This document shows, piece after piece, positions 8,632-18,300 of a stretch of 64,000 nt of DNA. The stretch lies in NCBI GenBank assembly GCA_964473865.1, contig CAYYQN010000018.1, positions 1-64,000 of the forward strand, read 5' to 3'. Under the pieces are notes generated by a model. It was not told where the DNA came from. It was given only the letters and a program-made list of their open reading frames with translations, and ran no database searches. The DNA is from CAIMUX01 sp964473865 (lineage in GTDB: Bacteria; Eisenbacteria; RBG-16-71-46; CAIMUX01). The translations under genes and the position numbers were made by a program. Every line of letters starts with the position of its first letter. The stretch's first letter is position 1.

Positions 8632-10017
8632 TCAGAGTGACTCAGACGACGGCGCCGCCTGGTCGATCCTCGAGGGAGCCCCACCTCTTTCCCTTGACGC
8701 CAGAATCCGCCCCGACCACCAGACCCCCACCAGGCCGGCCACGATATCGGTCGTGAATCGGCCCCAGAAGATCCCGCGCAGTTGCAGCAAGGCGTTGCCC
8801 AGCATGGACAGAGGAATGAGCAGCACCACGACGCGGACGACGTTGAGCACAGTCGCCTGGATGGGCTCATGCGCCCCCGTCATGGCAAACCCGGCATAGC
8901 GGTGAACCTCGAGCATGCCGTATCCCATGCCGGTGATGTAGATGTAGGTTCGCAAGATATCGACGACGGCCTGCTCCTTCGAGAAGACGCCCGCCATGGG
9001 TCCCGCGAAGGCAATGAAGAGCAGGCCAATGAGGATCCCGTAGAGCACGGCAAAGGTCATGGCCCCTCGCCTGGCCTTTCGGATTCTGTCCATCCGTCCC
9101 GCACCGTAGTTCTGGGCCACGAAGGGAATGAGGGACATCCCGACGGTCATCGGCACCATGAAAGCGAACATCTCGATCCGGCCGGCCACCCCGGTCGCCG
9201 CGACCGCCGCGTCCCCATAGCCGGACACAAGCCTGGTGATGACGGCGGCCGAGATCGGCGTCAGGATCATGCCCAGGGCTCCCGGTATGCCGAACTTCAG
9301 AATCCGGCCCCAGGAACGAAGGACCGGCCGCGGAGCCAGGACTCCGAGGTCAATCAACTTCATCTTCCTCACGAGCATGAAGAGGGCGGCGGCCAGAGCT
9401 GTTCCCTGTGCAAGAATCGTGGCCACGGCCGCGCCGACGATCCCCATCTTGGGCAGGCCGAACATGCCGAAGATGAAGCCCATGTCCAGAAGCACGTTCA
9501 CCACTGTGCTCCCGACCATGAGCAAGCTGATGACCTTGGTGTTGCCGGTGCTGATGATGATGTCCGAAGCGACGATCTGCAGAATCATCACTGCGGCGCC
9601 GGTGTACCAGACCCTCATGTAGCGCACGACCGTCGCAAGGGTCTCACCGGAAGCCCCCAGTTGAGCGAAGACAGCCGTGGTGCTGAGCAGGCCGACGGTG
9701 GAGATCATGGCCGCGTAGACCATGGCCAGGGCGAGCGCGTGGGTCGTGAGCACGGTCGCCTGTTGCTGGTCGCGCCTACCGATGGCGTGCGCCACCAAGG
9801 TCATGGCCCCGCTGCTCAGGCCTCGGGTGACGAACATGAGGAACATGATGACGGGAATGGCGAAGGAGATGGCCGCCAGCGCCGCGGTTCCCAGCCGGGA
9901 TACGAACCAGGTGTTCGTGAGGTTGTACATATTGATGGCGAATGTCCCCGCGAGCATCGGGACCGCCATCTTGATGATGGTTCTGGTTACGCTTTCGTGG
10001 ACAAGTCTGGTCATCAT
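8632..10017 (-). CDS. MATE family multidrug/cation antiporter
   Basis: The 461-aa inner-membrane protein fits the normal length of MATE transporters. It starts MMTRLVHESVTRTIIKMAVPML with the first helix, has NTWFVSRLGTAALAAISFAIP typical of the first MATE repeat, and a second repeat beginning near FGIPGALGMILTPIS with GRIEMFAFMVPM and GMSLIPFVAQNYGAGR. About 12 hydrophobic segments can be counted. Such proteins export cationic drugs or metabolites in exchange for Na+ or H+. The open frame extends far upstream but that part is low complexity and non-homologous; the ATG at 10017 (with another at 10014) fits the family start. No regulator is adjacent. Confidence 0.9.
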   Translation of the reverse strand: MMTRLVHESVTRTIIKMAVPMLAGTFAINMYNLTNTWFVSRLGTAALAAISFAIPVIMFLMFVTRGLSSGAMTLVAHAIGRRDQQQATVLTTHALALAMVYAAMISTVGLLSTTAVFAQLGASGETLATVVRYMRVWYTGAAVMILQIVASDIIISTGNTKVISLLMVGSTVVNVLLDMGFIFGMFGLPKMGIVGAAVATILAQGTALAAALFMLVRKMKLIDLGVLAPRPVLRSWGRILKFGIPGALGMILTPISAAVITRLVSGYGDAAVAATGVAGRIEMFAFMVPMTVGMSLIPFVAQNYGAGRMDRIRKARRGAMTFAVLYGILIGLLFIAFAGPMAGVFSKEQAVVDILRTYIYITGMGYGMLEVHRYAGFAMTGAHEPIQATVLNVVRVVVLLIPLSMLGNALLQLRGIFWGRFTTDIVAGLVGVWWSGRILASRERGGAPSRIDQAAPSSESL

Positions 10018-10582
10018 GCCTCGCGCGACATCCTGGGCAAACCTGATGGACTGTAGCAGAGGGGCGGGGAATGGACAACCTCCAGGGGACGACATCAGAC
10101 AACGGTGGCGATCCTCGGCAAGTGCGTGACGACCCTGTCCCTTCCCGGATTCTCGGCCACGCTGCGGGCCTTGCCGTTGGGGTAGTGCCCCGATGGGCTC
10201 CAGGCGCGCATGTACATCCTGGCGGCTCACCGCCGACCGATCGGCGCTCCGAACGCGGTTGAGTGGGCCTTTCAGCACCCTGCCAGCCCTGATCCGGCAA
10301 TCCTGCGCGGAGCCGAAGGCGTTTCCGGCCCCCGCTGGCGTGTCCGCGCTGTTCCTCGGGCAACCGAACGGTGCCGATCGTGGCCAGTCAAGAGGCAGTC
10401 GGCGCATCCATCTCGACCAACGGCTCCTTGAGCGTATCAGCGGGCACCTTCGTCTCATTCGGCTGGTGCGGTGGACGCCCCGGCGCGATTCTTGCGCGGA
10501 GACGACCTCGGACGGAACATCGGAGGCGGCCGAAGGCCGTGCCCGGCAACCCGGACGCCAGATCAATCACCCGGAGGTTCGG
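10018..10582. other. Intergenic region between divergent genes, containing a dispersed repeat
   Basis: No gene is seen in these 565 bases between the MATE gene and the exported beta-lactamase-fold gene. A copy of a dispersed repeat lies at 10285-10309. No obvious promoter was found. Confidence 0.4.
10285..10309 (+). repeat. Dispersed repeat copy (CTGATCCGGCAATCCT family)
   Basis: The core CCCTGATCCGGCAATCCTGC is shared almost perfectly with 29322-29340 (same strand) and 29491-29511 (opposite strand). All three copies lie between genes. It is followed by GAGCCGAAGGCG, which is the reverse complement of CGCCTTCGGCTC beside the 29322 copy. Confidence 0.7.
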
Positions 10583-11977
10583 ATGAGATCTCCCTGGATC
10601 GGGATCCTTCTGACAGCGGCATGCGCGGGCTTTCCTGCATCCGCCAGCGCGGATTCGGAGATCCGGATCGAGCGCAGGCGGCTGAGCGACCGCGTGCTGG
10701 TGCTGACCGAGGACACCATGAACAACAACATCGTGGTGGTTTCGTCGAGTCAGGGTTTGATCATCTTCGATACCTCCGGCTCCCCCTCGGCCGCGGCCAG
10801 GATCCACGAGGTGATCCGTGAGGAGTTCCCGGGCCGCGACGTCGCGTACGTCGTCAACACGCATCACCACTGGGATCACTCCTTCGGGGACGGCCTCTTC
10901 CCCGAAGCGCAGGTCGTCGGGCACGAAGGGTGCACCGCCCCGGTCCGCGAATACGAAGCCGGGCTGCCGCGCCGGATCGAACGAATGCACACCGATCTCG
11001 CCGAATCCCGGACGCGGCTCGCCGGCCTCGACTCGAGCAGCACAGAGGCAGCCGATCTGCGCCGCCGGATCGAGATGAACGGACGGCTGGTGGCCGAATA
11101 CGAGCGGGGAATGACTTTCCGGCCTCCGACCATCAGCTTCAGCGATCGCCTGACCGTGAACCTGGGCGATCTGACCCTCAAGCTGTTCTACTTCGGGAGA
11201 GCCCACTCGGGCACCGACATTCTCGTCGTGGTTCCCGAAGAGGGGCTCCTGATCACGGGAGATCTCTTCCTGGATCGACGGTGGTTGCCGCTCTTCGCCG
11301 GTATGGACGAGCTCGACATACCCCGTTGGATCGACGTTCTCCACACCGTCCTGGACGGCAGCGATTCGATCCGAACCGTTCTGCCGGGCCATCTCGATCT
11401 CTGGACGCCGGAGAAGCTGCGCATGTGGCGCGACTACATCGTGGCCCTATGGGAAGGCGTGAAGGCGGCCGATGCCGAGGGGTTGGATCTCGCCGCGGCG
11501 CGGGAGCGGCTCCCGCTGGGGGAGAGGTACTACTATCTGCGCGAGCTGGGCCACTCCGACGAGACGATCCGACGTTACCATGATGACAACCTCCGCGCCT
11601 TCTGGCGGCAGCTCAAGGAGTCGGCCGCGGACGAAGTCGGCAGGGTGCTGGCCGACTCCGGCGCTGCCGCGGCCAGGGCCAGGTTTCTCCAGTTGCGCGC
11701 CGATCCGCGACACCGGTTTCTCTTCGAAGAGGCCGCTTTCAACAGCCTCGGCTACCGATGGATGGCCGACGGTCGAATTCCCGAAGCGATCGAGGTCTTC
11801 AAGATGAATGTCGAGGTCTTCCCCGAAGCGTGGAACGCCCACGACAGCCTGGCCGAGGCGTACAGGAACGCCGGCCAGCGGGACCTCGCCGTCCAGCACT
11901 ACCGGCGATCGATCGAACTCAACCCGGAAAACGAGAACGGTAAGCGCGCCCTTGGTGAGCTGGAAATGCGACCGTAG
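10583..11977 (+). CDS. Exported metallo-beta-lactamase-fold hydrolase with C-terminal TPR
   Basis: The protein is 464 aa. Residues 1-23 form a signal peptide ending ASASA. The MBL core has VNTHHHWDHSFGDG at 91-104, giving the HxHxDH zinc motif (His94, His96, Asp98, His99), then LLITGDLFLDRRWLP with the bridging Asp and LPGHLDLW with a further His. After the core comes a helical stretch and at least one tetratricopeptide repeat near the end (NSLGYRWMADGRIPEAIEVF, AYRNAGQRDLAVQHYRRSIELNP). A fused TPR suggests protein partners in the periplasm. The start at 10583 is supported by CCGGAGG eight bases upstream. The gene stands alone. Related exported MBL-TPR proteins are called beta-lactamase-like; the substrate cannot be deduced. 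Confidence 0.85.
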   Translation: MRSPWIGILLTAACAGFPASASADSEIRIERRRLSDRVLVLTEDTMNNNIVVVSSSQGLIIFDTSGSPSAAARIHEVIREEFPGRDVAYVVNTHHHWDHSFGDGLFPEAQVVGHEGCTAPVREYEAGLPRRIERMHTDLAESRTRLAGLDSSSTEAADLRRRIEMNGRLVAEYERGMTFRPPTISFSDRLTVNLGDLTLKLFYFGRAHSGTDILVVVPEEGLLITGDLFLDRRWLPLFAGMDELDIPRWIDVLHTVLDGSDSIRTVLPGHLDLWTPEKLRMWRDYIVALWEGVKAADAEGLDLAAARERLPLGERYYYLRELGHSDETIRRYHDDNLRAFWRQLKESAADEVGRVLADSGAAAARARFLQLRADPRHRFLFEEAAFNSLGYRWMADGRIPEAIEVFKMNVEVFPEAWNAHDSLAEAYRNAGQRDLAVQHYRRSIELNPENENGKRALGELEMRP

Positions 11978-12496
11978 AGCCCGGGGTCGCGGTGCTTCGG
12001 TCGGGTGAGCCGAGGTCCTGACGCCGCAGGGTGGTCGAATCGCAACGAGATCCGCGGGTTGAGGAATTTGGGCCGCTCGCTCCATGCCGCGCAGGCGGCG
12101 GGGGCTGAAGCTCGCGAGGCGCTCGCGCGATTGCGGTGCTGCGGCCTCCGCGCACCGCCGCATCTTTCGGCTTGACCGCTCAGGCCGTTCGTGGTACGGT
12201 GCTTGCGCTCAAACGGGGGTCTCCTAGCGAGCTTCGCGTCTAACGACGCAAACGTCACGGTACAGCGCCCCGAACGCGTGAACGGGAACCAGGGTACGTC
12301 CAGTAGACGCATGCCGGTGCGGCGCCGCAGCAGGAGGCGACCTTCCTGTGAAACCCGTCATCGTTCCCGTCGGCACGGGTCATGCGATGACGTAGGCCGT
12401 GGTCCTCAAGAAGGTCTGCTGCCGCGAGTCTGCAATGGACTTTGTCGCGAGTGGCTTCGGATTGGCTTGTCCAGACGGACCTGAGGAGGACATGAG
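11978..12496. other. Intergenic region upstream of the SBBP gene
   Basis: No gene is recognised in these 519 bases. They contain a candidate promoter (12172-12200) and a GCGTC-TAAC-GACGC stem-loop near 12237-12250. Confidence 0.4.
12172..12200 (+). promoter_or_regulatory. Candidate promoter for the SBBP gene
   Basis: TTGACC at 12172-12177 is followed after 17 bases by TACGGT at 12195-12200, with a TGG just before it as in extended -10 elements. A similar TGGTACTGT occurs at 16084-16092 upstream of the histidine kinase gene. The leader to the start codon would be about 290 bases, which is long, so this is tentative. Confidence 0.3.
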
Positions 12497-14974
12497 ATGA
12501 GACTCTACAGTGTCCTGGCCGTCCTTGGGATGGCCGCAATGGCGGCTCTGACTCCAGCCGCAGTGTTCGGTATGGAGCGTCCGCCGTGCCCGTTTCTCGA
12601 GAATGTAGGCCAATGGGATGTGGGGACGAAGTTCGTAGCCGCCTGGGGCGGGGGAACGGCTCGGATCGAACGCAACGCCTTGGCGCTCGACCTGCCCCGT
12701 GGACCGGACGACTCGGCCGGGAGGGTCGGGCTACGCTTCTCCTTCGAGGGGTCGTCCCCCGGAGCCGTGGTGGTTGGTGAGGGCCGGTCGAGCGCGGCGA
12801 CGAATCTTCTCATCGGCAAGGATCCGTCCCGTTGGTATCGGGGCGTGCCTTCCTACCATCGCGTCGCCTACCGCAACTTGTACCCGGGGGTGGACGTGCG
12901 CGTCCGGAACGATGCCGGGGGGCTGAAGTATGACGTGCGGGTCGCTCCCGGAGCGGAGCTTGCGGCGGTGACGATCTCGTGCTCGGGCGTCACGGCGCTC
13001 CGACTGGCTGCGGACGGCTCGCTCGAAATGGAGACGGCGGAAGGGATGCTGCTGCAACCGGTGCCGGCGACCTGGCAGGAGTTGCCGTACGGCGGCCGCA
13101 TGGCGGCGGTCTGTCGCTACCGGATTCTGGAAGGAGCTCGGTATGGGTTCGAGGTGCCGGACCGGGACGTGGGTCTTCCCCTCGTCATTGATCCGTCATT
13201 CGAGCTGCTCCACTGGTCGACCTTCCTCGGAACCGCAGGAACGGACGGCGCGCTGACAACCGCGTTTGGGAGCGACGGACAGGTGATCGCCGCCGGAATC
13301 ACAGACAGCGGTGCGTTTCCCGTCACTCCGGCCGCGTACGATACGACCTCCAATGGTGGATGGGACGCCTGGGTCGCTTGCTTCGATCCGACGCTCAGCG
13401 GAAGCGAGCAACTCATCTGGTGCACGTATCTCGGTGGGGGAGGGGATGACTTCCCCTTCGATGTCGCCTTTGATGCGACCGATGGGTCGATTCTCGTCGT
13501 CGGATCGACCACTTCCAGCAACTTCCCGACCCCGAACGGCTACGACCAGAGCTATGGTGGCGGCTCGGGAGACGGCTTCGCCGCCCGGCTGAGTCAGGAC
13601 GGCAGCAACCTCATCTGCGCGACCTACCTCGGAAGTCCAGGAACGGACTGGGCGGTGAAGGTGGATGCCAGCGGGTCAGGTGTCACGCTCTCCGGATACA
13701 CGAACTCCTCCTCCTTCCCGACGACTCCGGAGGCCTACGACCCCTCGCACAACGGCGGCTATGACGTCTTCATCACTCGTTTGAACCCGCCCCTGAGCGA
13801 CCTCGTCTTCTCGACCTTTCTCGGAGGCGGATCGGACGAGGTTGTTCCCAATAGCTTTCCCGCGTACCCGGACCGGTCGATCGGTGGTCTCGCAGTCAGC
13901 GCCGTTGGTGCATCGATCGTCAGCGGGAGGACTCAATCCATCGATTTCCCGGTCACGCCGGGCGCCTATCAGACCGGACTCGCCGGCCTCAGTGATGCCT
14001 TCGTTGCACAGATCTCTTCCGATGGAAGCGCGCTGGAGTTCTCCACGTATTACGGGGGCAGCGGCAAGGACGGGGGATGGAATCTGGCGATTCGTCCATC
14101 AGGAGAAATCGCCGTGTGCGGTTATACGCCTTCCGGGGATCTTCCGATCACCCCGGGAGCCTTCGATACGAGCTTCAACGGAGGAACCGGCTTCATTGAT
14201 GGCTTCATCGCCTGCTTCGATCCCGCGGGGAGTCAGCAGGAGCAGCTCCGCTACGCGACCTACCTTGGCGGCTCTGCGGACGACCAGCTGGCGGCAATCG
14301 CGTCGGATGCCCTGGGTGATCTGATAGTGGGCGGTTGCGCCGGTCAGGACTTTCCGGTGACCGAAGACGCCTACGACCCGACGTACAACGGCGGGAACGG
14401 GGATGCCTTCATGGTTCGTCTGAGACCGACGGGGATGGGCGCCTATGACCTGATCTACGGAACATTCCTGGGCGGCTCCGACAGAGACATGGCGTGGAGT
14501 CTGGCTCTCCCCGCTGTCGCTTCCGTTGACGCTCCGGTGGTCCTGGCGGGTAGTACGCGTTCGACGGACTTTCCCACCACACCCGAGGCGTTCTGCGTCG
14601 TACACAACGGCCCCGGGGGAGCCGATGGCTGGGTCGCGCTCCTGGGCTCGGTCGGGCCGGCCGACGTCGAGCCGCCGCCGGTGTTGGGGGGCGCCGCGGA
14701 TTCGCCTCGCCTTGGCCCGCCCCACCCGAATCCAGCCGACGGACCGTTCACCTTCACGTTCGAGCTCCCGGTGTCGGCTCGCGTCCGGGTCGACATCTAC
14801 GATGCGGCGGGCCGAGTCGTTGCGGATCTGCTGGATCGTGAACTGGCGTCCGGCCGTCACGAATTGACCTGGGACCCGGAGACTCTACGGAGACATCTGG
14901 CGCCGGGCGCCTACTTCATCCGGCTCGATGCCGCGGGCAGGGTCGAGTCGCAGAAGTTGGTGATCGGTCCGTAG
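12497..14974 (+). CDS. Secreted SBBP-repeat beta-propeller protein with FlgD-type C-terminal domain
   Basis: The 825-aa protein starts with a signal peptide (LAVLGMAAMAALTPAAVFG). Residues about 30-230 form a conserved N-terminal domain that often precedes SBBP repeats (FLENVGQWD, then YRGVPSYHRVAYRNLYPGVDV). The central part has about seven propeller repeats of the pattern STFLGGxGxD, then GxTxSxxFPxTPxAYD, the seven-bladed beta-propeller motif. The last 90 residues (HPNPADGPFTFTFELP, VDIYDAAGRVVADL, GAYFIRLDA) are a FlgD/Ig-like domain, likely the tag for export across the outer membrane. The start follows GAGGAGGA at ideal spacing. The exact ligand is unknown; SBBP proteins are usually cell-surface adhesive or binding proteins. 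Confidence 0.9.
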   Translation: MRLYSVLAVLGMAAMAALTPAAVFGMERPPCPFLENVGQWDVGTKFVAAWGGGTARIERNALALDLPRGPDDSAGRVGLRFSFEGSSPGAVVVGEGRSSAATNLLIGKDPSRWYRGVPSYHRVAYRNLYPGVDVRVRNDAGGLKYDVRVAPGAELAAVTISCSGVTALRLAADGSLEMETAEGMLLQPVPATWQELPYGGRMAAVCRYRILEGARYGFEVPDRDVGLPLVIDPSFELLHWSTFLGTAGTDGALTTAFGSDGQVIAAGITDSGAFPVTPAAYDTTSNGGWDAWVACFDPTLSGSEQLIWCTYLGGGGDDFPFDVAFDATDGSILVVGSTTSSNFPTPNGYDQSYGGGSGDGFAARLSQDGSNLICATYLGSPGTDWAVKVDASGSGVTLSGYTNSSSFPTTPEAYDPSHNGGYDVFITRLNPPLSDLVFSTFLGGGSDEVVPNSFPAYPDRSIGGLAVSAVGASIVSGRTQSIDFPVTPGAYQTGLAGLSDAFVAQISSDGSALEFSTYYGGSGKDGGWNLAIRPSGEIAVCGYTPSGDLPITPGAFDTSFNGGTGFIDGFIACFDPAGSQQEQLRYATYLGGSADDQLAAIASDALGDLIVGGCAGQDFPVTEDAYDPTYNGGNGDAFMVRLRPTGMGAYDLIYGTFLGGSDRDMAWSLALPAVASVDAPVVLAGSTRSTDFPTTPEAFCVVHNGPGGADGWVALLGSVGPADVEPPPVLGGAADSPRLGPPHPNPADGPFTFTFELPVSARVRVDIYDAAGRVVADLLDRELASGRHELTWDPETLRRHLAPGAYFIRLDAAGRVESQKLVIGP

Positions 14975-15042
14975 CTGCGCCGGCTTTGATCCGCGGCGAG
15001 CCGCGCGCCGGAATCGAACAAGCGCGCCCAGCCCGAGCGCAC

Positions 15043-16005
15043 CTACCGCCGAGTGGGCAGTCCGACCGCCGCCGTGATCGGGAAGTGATCCGACGGGTAG
15101 CGCCCGTCCTGCAGGCGGCGGTCAATCTGGGCCTGGAGAGGAACCAAGTCCGGCGTCACCAGGATCCAGTCCACCCGAGCGCCGTCGCTGCTGCGGCCTG
15201 TGAAGCCGTGGTAGGTGCCCTCGTCGGGGCCCGGCGCATGGCGGACGCGATACACGTCGATCAGCCGCCGCTCCGGTCGTTCCTGATCGCTGGTCAGTAG
15301 GTAGTAGGGGCTGGTCTCCGCGGTGTCGGCCGGGGTGTTGAAGTCACCGGTGACGATGGTCCGGATGAATCCGGTCCGGGCCGCGATGGAGTCGCGCAGC
15401 GCCTGGGCCGAGCGGAGTCGGGCCAGGGCTCCGACATGGTCGAAGTGAGTGTTGAAGAGCCAGCAGTCAAGCTTGGGTTGGCGTTCGTCCCGGAACCGGG
15501 CCCAGGTGACCATGCGCGTCAGGGCGGCGTCCCAGCTCGAGCTGCCCGGGACGTTGGGAGCCTCGCTCAGCCAGAAGTGCCCTTCCGCAAGTTTCACCAG
15601 CCGGTCCTTCCGATAGAAGATCGCGCACATTTCCCCGCCGAGCTTGCCGTCATCGCGGCCGACGCCAATGCTGCCGTAGCCGGGTAGCGCCTGTGTCAGG
15701 AACTCCTTCTGCGCGGCCAGACACTCCTGGGTGCCGAGAATGTCGGGCGTGAACGCCCGGATCGAGGCGACGAGCCGATCGCGGCGGAGTCCCCAGCTGT
15801 CCTCGCCGTCTTCCGCCGTTCCATAGCGCAAATTGAAGCTCATGACCCGCAGCGGCGATGCCGCGGGCTCCGGCAGTCCGGTCTCTGCTTCCGCGGGTCC
15901 CCCGGCGAGGGATGGCGGGTCCTGGTCCCCCGGCGTTCCGAGGCCGGTGGACGAGAGGAGGCCGACAAACGCAAAGACTGCCAAGGAAGTCCAGGTCCAG
16001 CACAT
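15043..16005 (-). CDS. Secreted endonuclease/exonuclease/phosphatase family protein
   Basis: The 320-aa product has an N-terminal signal peptide (WTSLAVFAFVGLLSSTGLG). Key motifs follow: LRVMSFNLRYG (metal-binding Asn), DILGTQECLAAQ (catalytic Glu), LFNTHFDHVG (His), TIVTGDFNTPAD (Asp/Asn), RVDWILV (Asp) and YPSDHFPITA (Asp/His). This is the complete EEP active site, shared with DNase I, sphingomyelinases and inositol phosphatases. The closest pattern is that of exported family members annotated as endonuclease/exonuclease/phosphatase; the substrate could be DNA or a phosphodiester/phospholipid. The ATG at 16005 has GGAGGG upstream, excluding the huge upstream open frame. It is divergent from the histidine kinase gene, 144 bases away. 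Confidence 0.9.
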   Translation of the reverse strand: MCWTWTSLAVFAFVGLLSSTGLGTPGDQDPPSLAGGPAEAETGLPEPAASPLRVMSFNLRYGTAEDGEDSWGLRRDRLVASIRAFTPDILGTQECLAAQKEFLTQALPGYGSIGVGRDDGKLGGEMCAIFYRKDRLVKLAEGHFWLSEAPNVPGSSSWDAALTRMVTWARFRDERQPKLDCWLFNTHFDHVGALARLRSAQALRDSIAARTGFIRTIVTGDFNTPADTAETSPYYLLTSDQERPERRLIDVYRVRHAPGPDEGTYHGFTGRSSDGARVDWILVTPDLVPLQAQIDRRLQDGRYPSDHFPITAAVGLPTRR

Positions 16006-16083
16006 GGGTCCCTCCGAACGGGTTCCGGGCGGGCAACACCCGCCGCCTCCCGCCGCAGATCGTAGCTTGCATTGGACCTCGTG

Positions 16084-16092
16084 TGGTACTGT
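16084..16092 (+). promoter_or_regulatory. Possible extended -10 element upstream of the kinase gene
   Basis: TGGTACTGT resembles an extended -10 box and matches the TGGTACGGT before the SBBP gene. No -35 at standard spacing is visible; TTGCAT is 14 bases away. The evidence is weak. Confidence 0.2.
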
Positions 16093-16149
16093 GGCCGCGT
16101 TCTGCGGGGCAGTGCCGAACGCTCGAGTGATCCAGAAGGAGGGACGGGC

Positions 16150-18030
16150 ATGACCGTACCCACGGAAGCGCGCGTGCGGGGCCGGGGCAAGACCTCGAGC
16201 GCGGGGAAGCGACGCAACGGGGGCAGAATGGGGTCGGTCCGCCCGTCGCGCCGGAATCGTGAGTCTGTGCTCGCAACGCTCCTCGACGCCGCCGACCAAC
16301 TCCATCGCACCCCGAAACCTGGCTCGATCTCTCGCTCGCTCCTGCGTTCCGCGGTGATGCTGACGGGGAGTTCGGGAGGGTCTTTGGGGCTGGAGTTCGA
16401 GGATCGCCCCGTCGTCATAGAGATGGCTGGCGGGCGGCTGGCCCGAAGGAAGGCGGTCTCGGCGGCGCTGGGGCCGGCACTCATGAGCCGGATCAAGGCC
16501 GGGCGCCGCCCGTGCCTCCAGAACGGCCCGGATGGCGACCGGTTCCTCGAGCCCCAGAGCCTCCGGTCGCTGGAGATCCGTAACCTGCTCTGCGTTCCGA
16601 TCTGGTCGCGCCATCGCCGGTTGCTGGGGTACCTGGAGGTGCACAACACCCGGAACGGTCGATCGTTCTCCCGATCGGATGCGCGGGCCCTGGAGCGATT
16701 GGTCGACTCGGCAGCTGTCGCGCTGGCCAACGCGCGGCTCCTGGCGGCCAGCTCCCGGGTGGAGGGCGAATTGGTACTGGAGCGGGACCGGTCGCATCGC
16801 TACCTGGAAATCGCCGCCGTGATGATTGTCGCCATCGACGCTTCCGGGCGGGTGACCCTGGCCAACGCGAAGACTTCCGAGATTCTCGGCCGGCCCGCAG
16901 AGCAGATCGTGGGCAAGGCGTGGTTCGATCACTTCATTCCGAAGCGGGAGCGGGCACGAGTCCGTGCCGGATTCGCGCAACTCGTGGCCGGCGAGGTCAA
17001 GGGGATGGAGTACTTCGAGAACCCGGTGCTGGTCGCCGGGGGCGGGGAGCGGATCATTGCCTGGCACAACAGGATCCTGCGGGACTCGTCCGGAGCGATC
17101 ATCGGAACCTTGAGCTCGGGCACCGACGTGACGGAGCGCAGACAGGCGGAGGAGGACCTCCGGGCGCTGAACGAGACCCTGGAGGAACGGGTGCGGGAGC
17201 GTACGGCGGTGGCCGACGAGCGGGCGCGCCGACTCCGAGCCCTGGCCAGGGAACTGTCCCAAGTCGGCCTGCGGGAGCGAAAACGCCTGGCCGACGTCCT
17301 CCACGAGCACTTCCCGCAGCTCTTGGCCGCCGCGCGCATTCACATCAGCCACTTGAAGGAAACCTCGTCGGGTCCGGAGCAGCAGTCGTTCCTGGACGTG
17401 GTGGACGGGATTCTGAAGGACGCGATCCAGGACTCCCGCACCCTGGCCATCGAGCTCTGCCCGCCGATCCTCTACGAGCTGGGTCTGGCGCCCGCGCTGG
17501 AGTGGCTGGGACGCACCATGCGACAACGGTACGGGTTGACGGTGCAGGTGAAGGAGGTCCCGTCCTTTGGGCCGACCGGGGCGATCGAGCGGGGCATCCT
17601 CTTTGAGTCGGTGCGCGAACTCCTCTTCAACGTTGTCAAACACGCGCGGGTGAGTGAGGCCACGGTGCGGATGCTCCGCCCCCGGAAGAGCCTCCTGCGG
17701 ATCGTCGTGGCGGACGCCGGGATCGGGATGGACACCACGCGTCTGCGGGCGGCCGAGTCGGCGGTCACAGCCTTCGGCCTCTTCAGCATCCGGGAGAAGC
17801 TGGACTCGATCGGAGGGTGGATGGAGCTGGACAGTGCTCCGGGCCGCGGCACGCGCGTCTCCCTCTATGTGCCGGTAGGTGATTCGCCGGACCCGAGCGA
17901 GCTTCCTGCCGGCCGGAGGCGAAGACGGACCCCGGCCCGCGGACCGGGGCGCCAGACCGACCTCCGGGGGGCCAACTCCTGGGGTGACTGGTTGGAGAGC
18001 GCGGTCGGTCCCCGGGCCGCGTCGCCGTAG
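16150..18030 (+). CDS. Soluble NarL-type sensor histidine kinase with GAF and PAS domains
   Basis: The 626-aa protein has no membrane segment. A GAF domain spans about 45-195 (LLCVPIWSRHRRLLGYLEVHN), a PAS/PAC domain about 215-335 (AVMIVAIDASGRVTLANAKTSEILGR; GTLSSGTDVTERRQAEEDL), then a coiled coil and the HisKA_3 dimerisation box with His385 (ERKRLADVLHEHF). The ATPase domain has the N-box ELLFNVVKHAR (490-500), DAGIGMD (522-528) and GLFSIREKLDSIGG. The enzyme would autophosphorylate in response to a cytoplasmic cue sensed by GAF/PAS and pass phosphate to a LuxR/NarL-type regulator. No response regulator is next to it, so it is an orphan kinase. The ATG at 16150 follows AAGGAGGGAC. The last 50 residues are basic and low complexity. 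Confidence 0.9.
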   Translation: MTVPTEARVRGRGKTSSAGKRRNGGRMGSVRPSRRNRESVLATLLDAADQLHRTPKPGSISRSLLRSAVMLTGSSGGSLGLEFEDRPVVIEMAGGRLARRKAVSAALGPALMSRIKAGRRPCLQNGPDGDRFLEPQSLRSLEIRNLLCVPIWSRHRRLLGYLEVHNTRNGRSFSRSDARALERLVDSAAVALANARLLAASSRVEGELVLERDRSHRYLEIAAVMIVAIDASGRVTLANAKTSEILGRPAEQIVGKAWFDHFIPKRERARVRAGFAQLVAGEVKGMEYFENPVLVAGGGERIIAWHNRILRDSSGAIIGTLSSGTDVTERRQAEEDLRALNETLEERVRERTAVADERARRLRALARELSQVGLRERKRLADVLHEHFPQLLAAARIHISHLKETSSGPEQQSFLDVVDGILKDAIQDSRTLAIELCPPILYELGLAPALEWLGRTMRQRYGLTVQVKEVPSFGPTGAIERGILFESVRELLFNVVKHARVSEATVRMLRPRKSLLRIVVADAGIGMDTTRLRAAESAVTAFGLFSIREKLDSIGGWMELDSAPGRGTRVSLYVPVGDSPDPSELPAGRRRRRTPARGPGRQTDLRGANSWGDWLESAVGPRAASP

Positions 18031-18300
18031 TGGTTCGTCCGGGAAGCTGAACTCGCGTGCGCCCTTTCCTTCCGGGACGGCGTGCCCGCCGTACCCGGCG
18101 CGGACCAGATCGGCGAGGGAGCGGGAAGACGGGTGCGTCCAGGAGTCGGAGTGGGCGGCCACCTGCTCGATGGCCGAGACGATTGGCTATGAATCGGAGA
18201 CGCTGCGGATGTCGGCTCTGCGGGGGAGCTGCGACGCGAGACGGCGTCCGGGCCTGAGGACGACAGAGGAACACCGCCGTCTCCCCGTGGTGACCTCGGG

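Noticed and set aside
16006..18162. Upstream extension of the endonuclease frame to over 1000 codons
   Set aside because: It is antisense to the histidine kinase gene. The signal peptide and GGAGGG site place the start at 16005.
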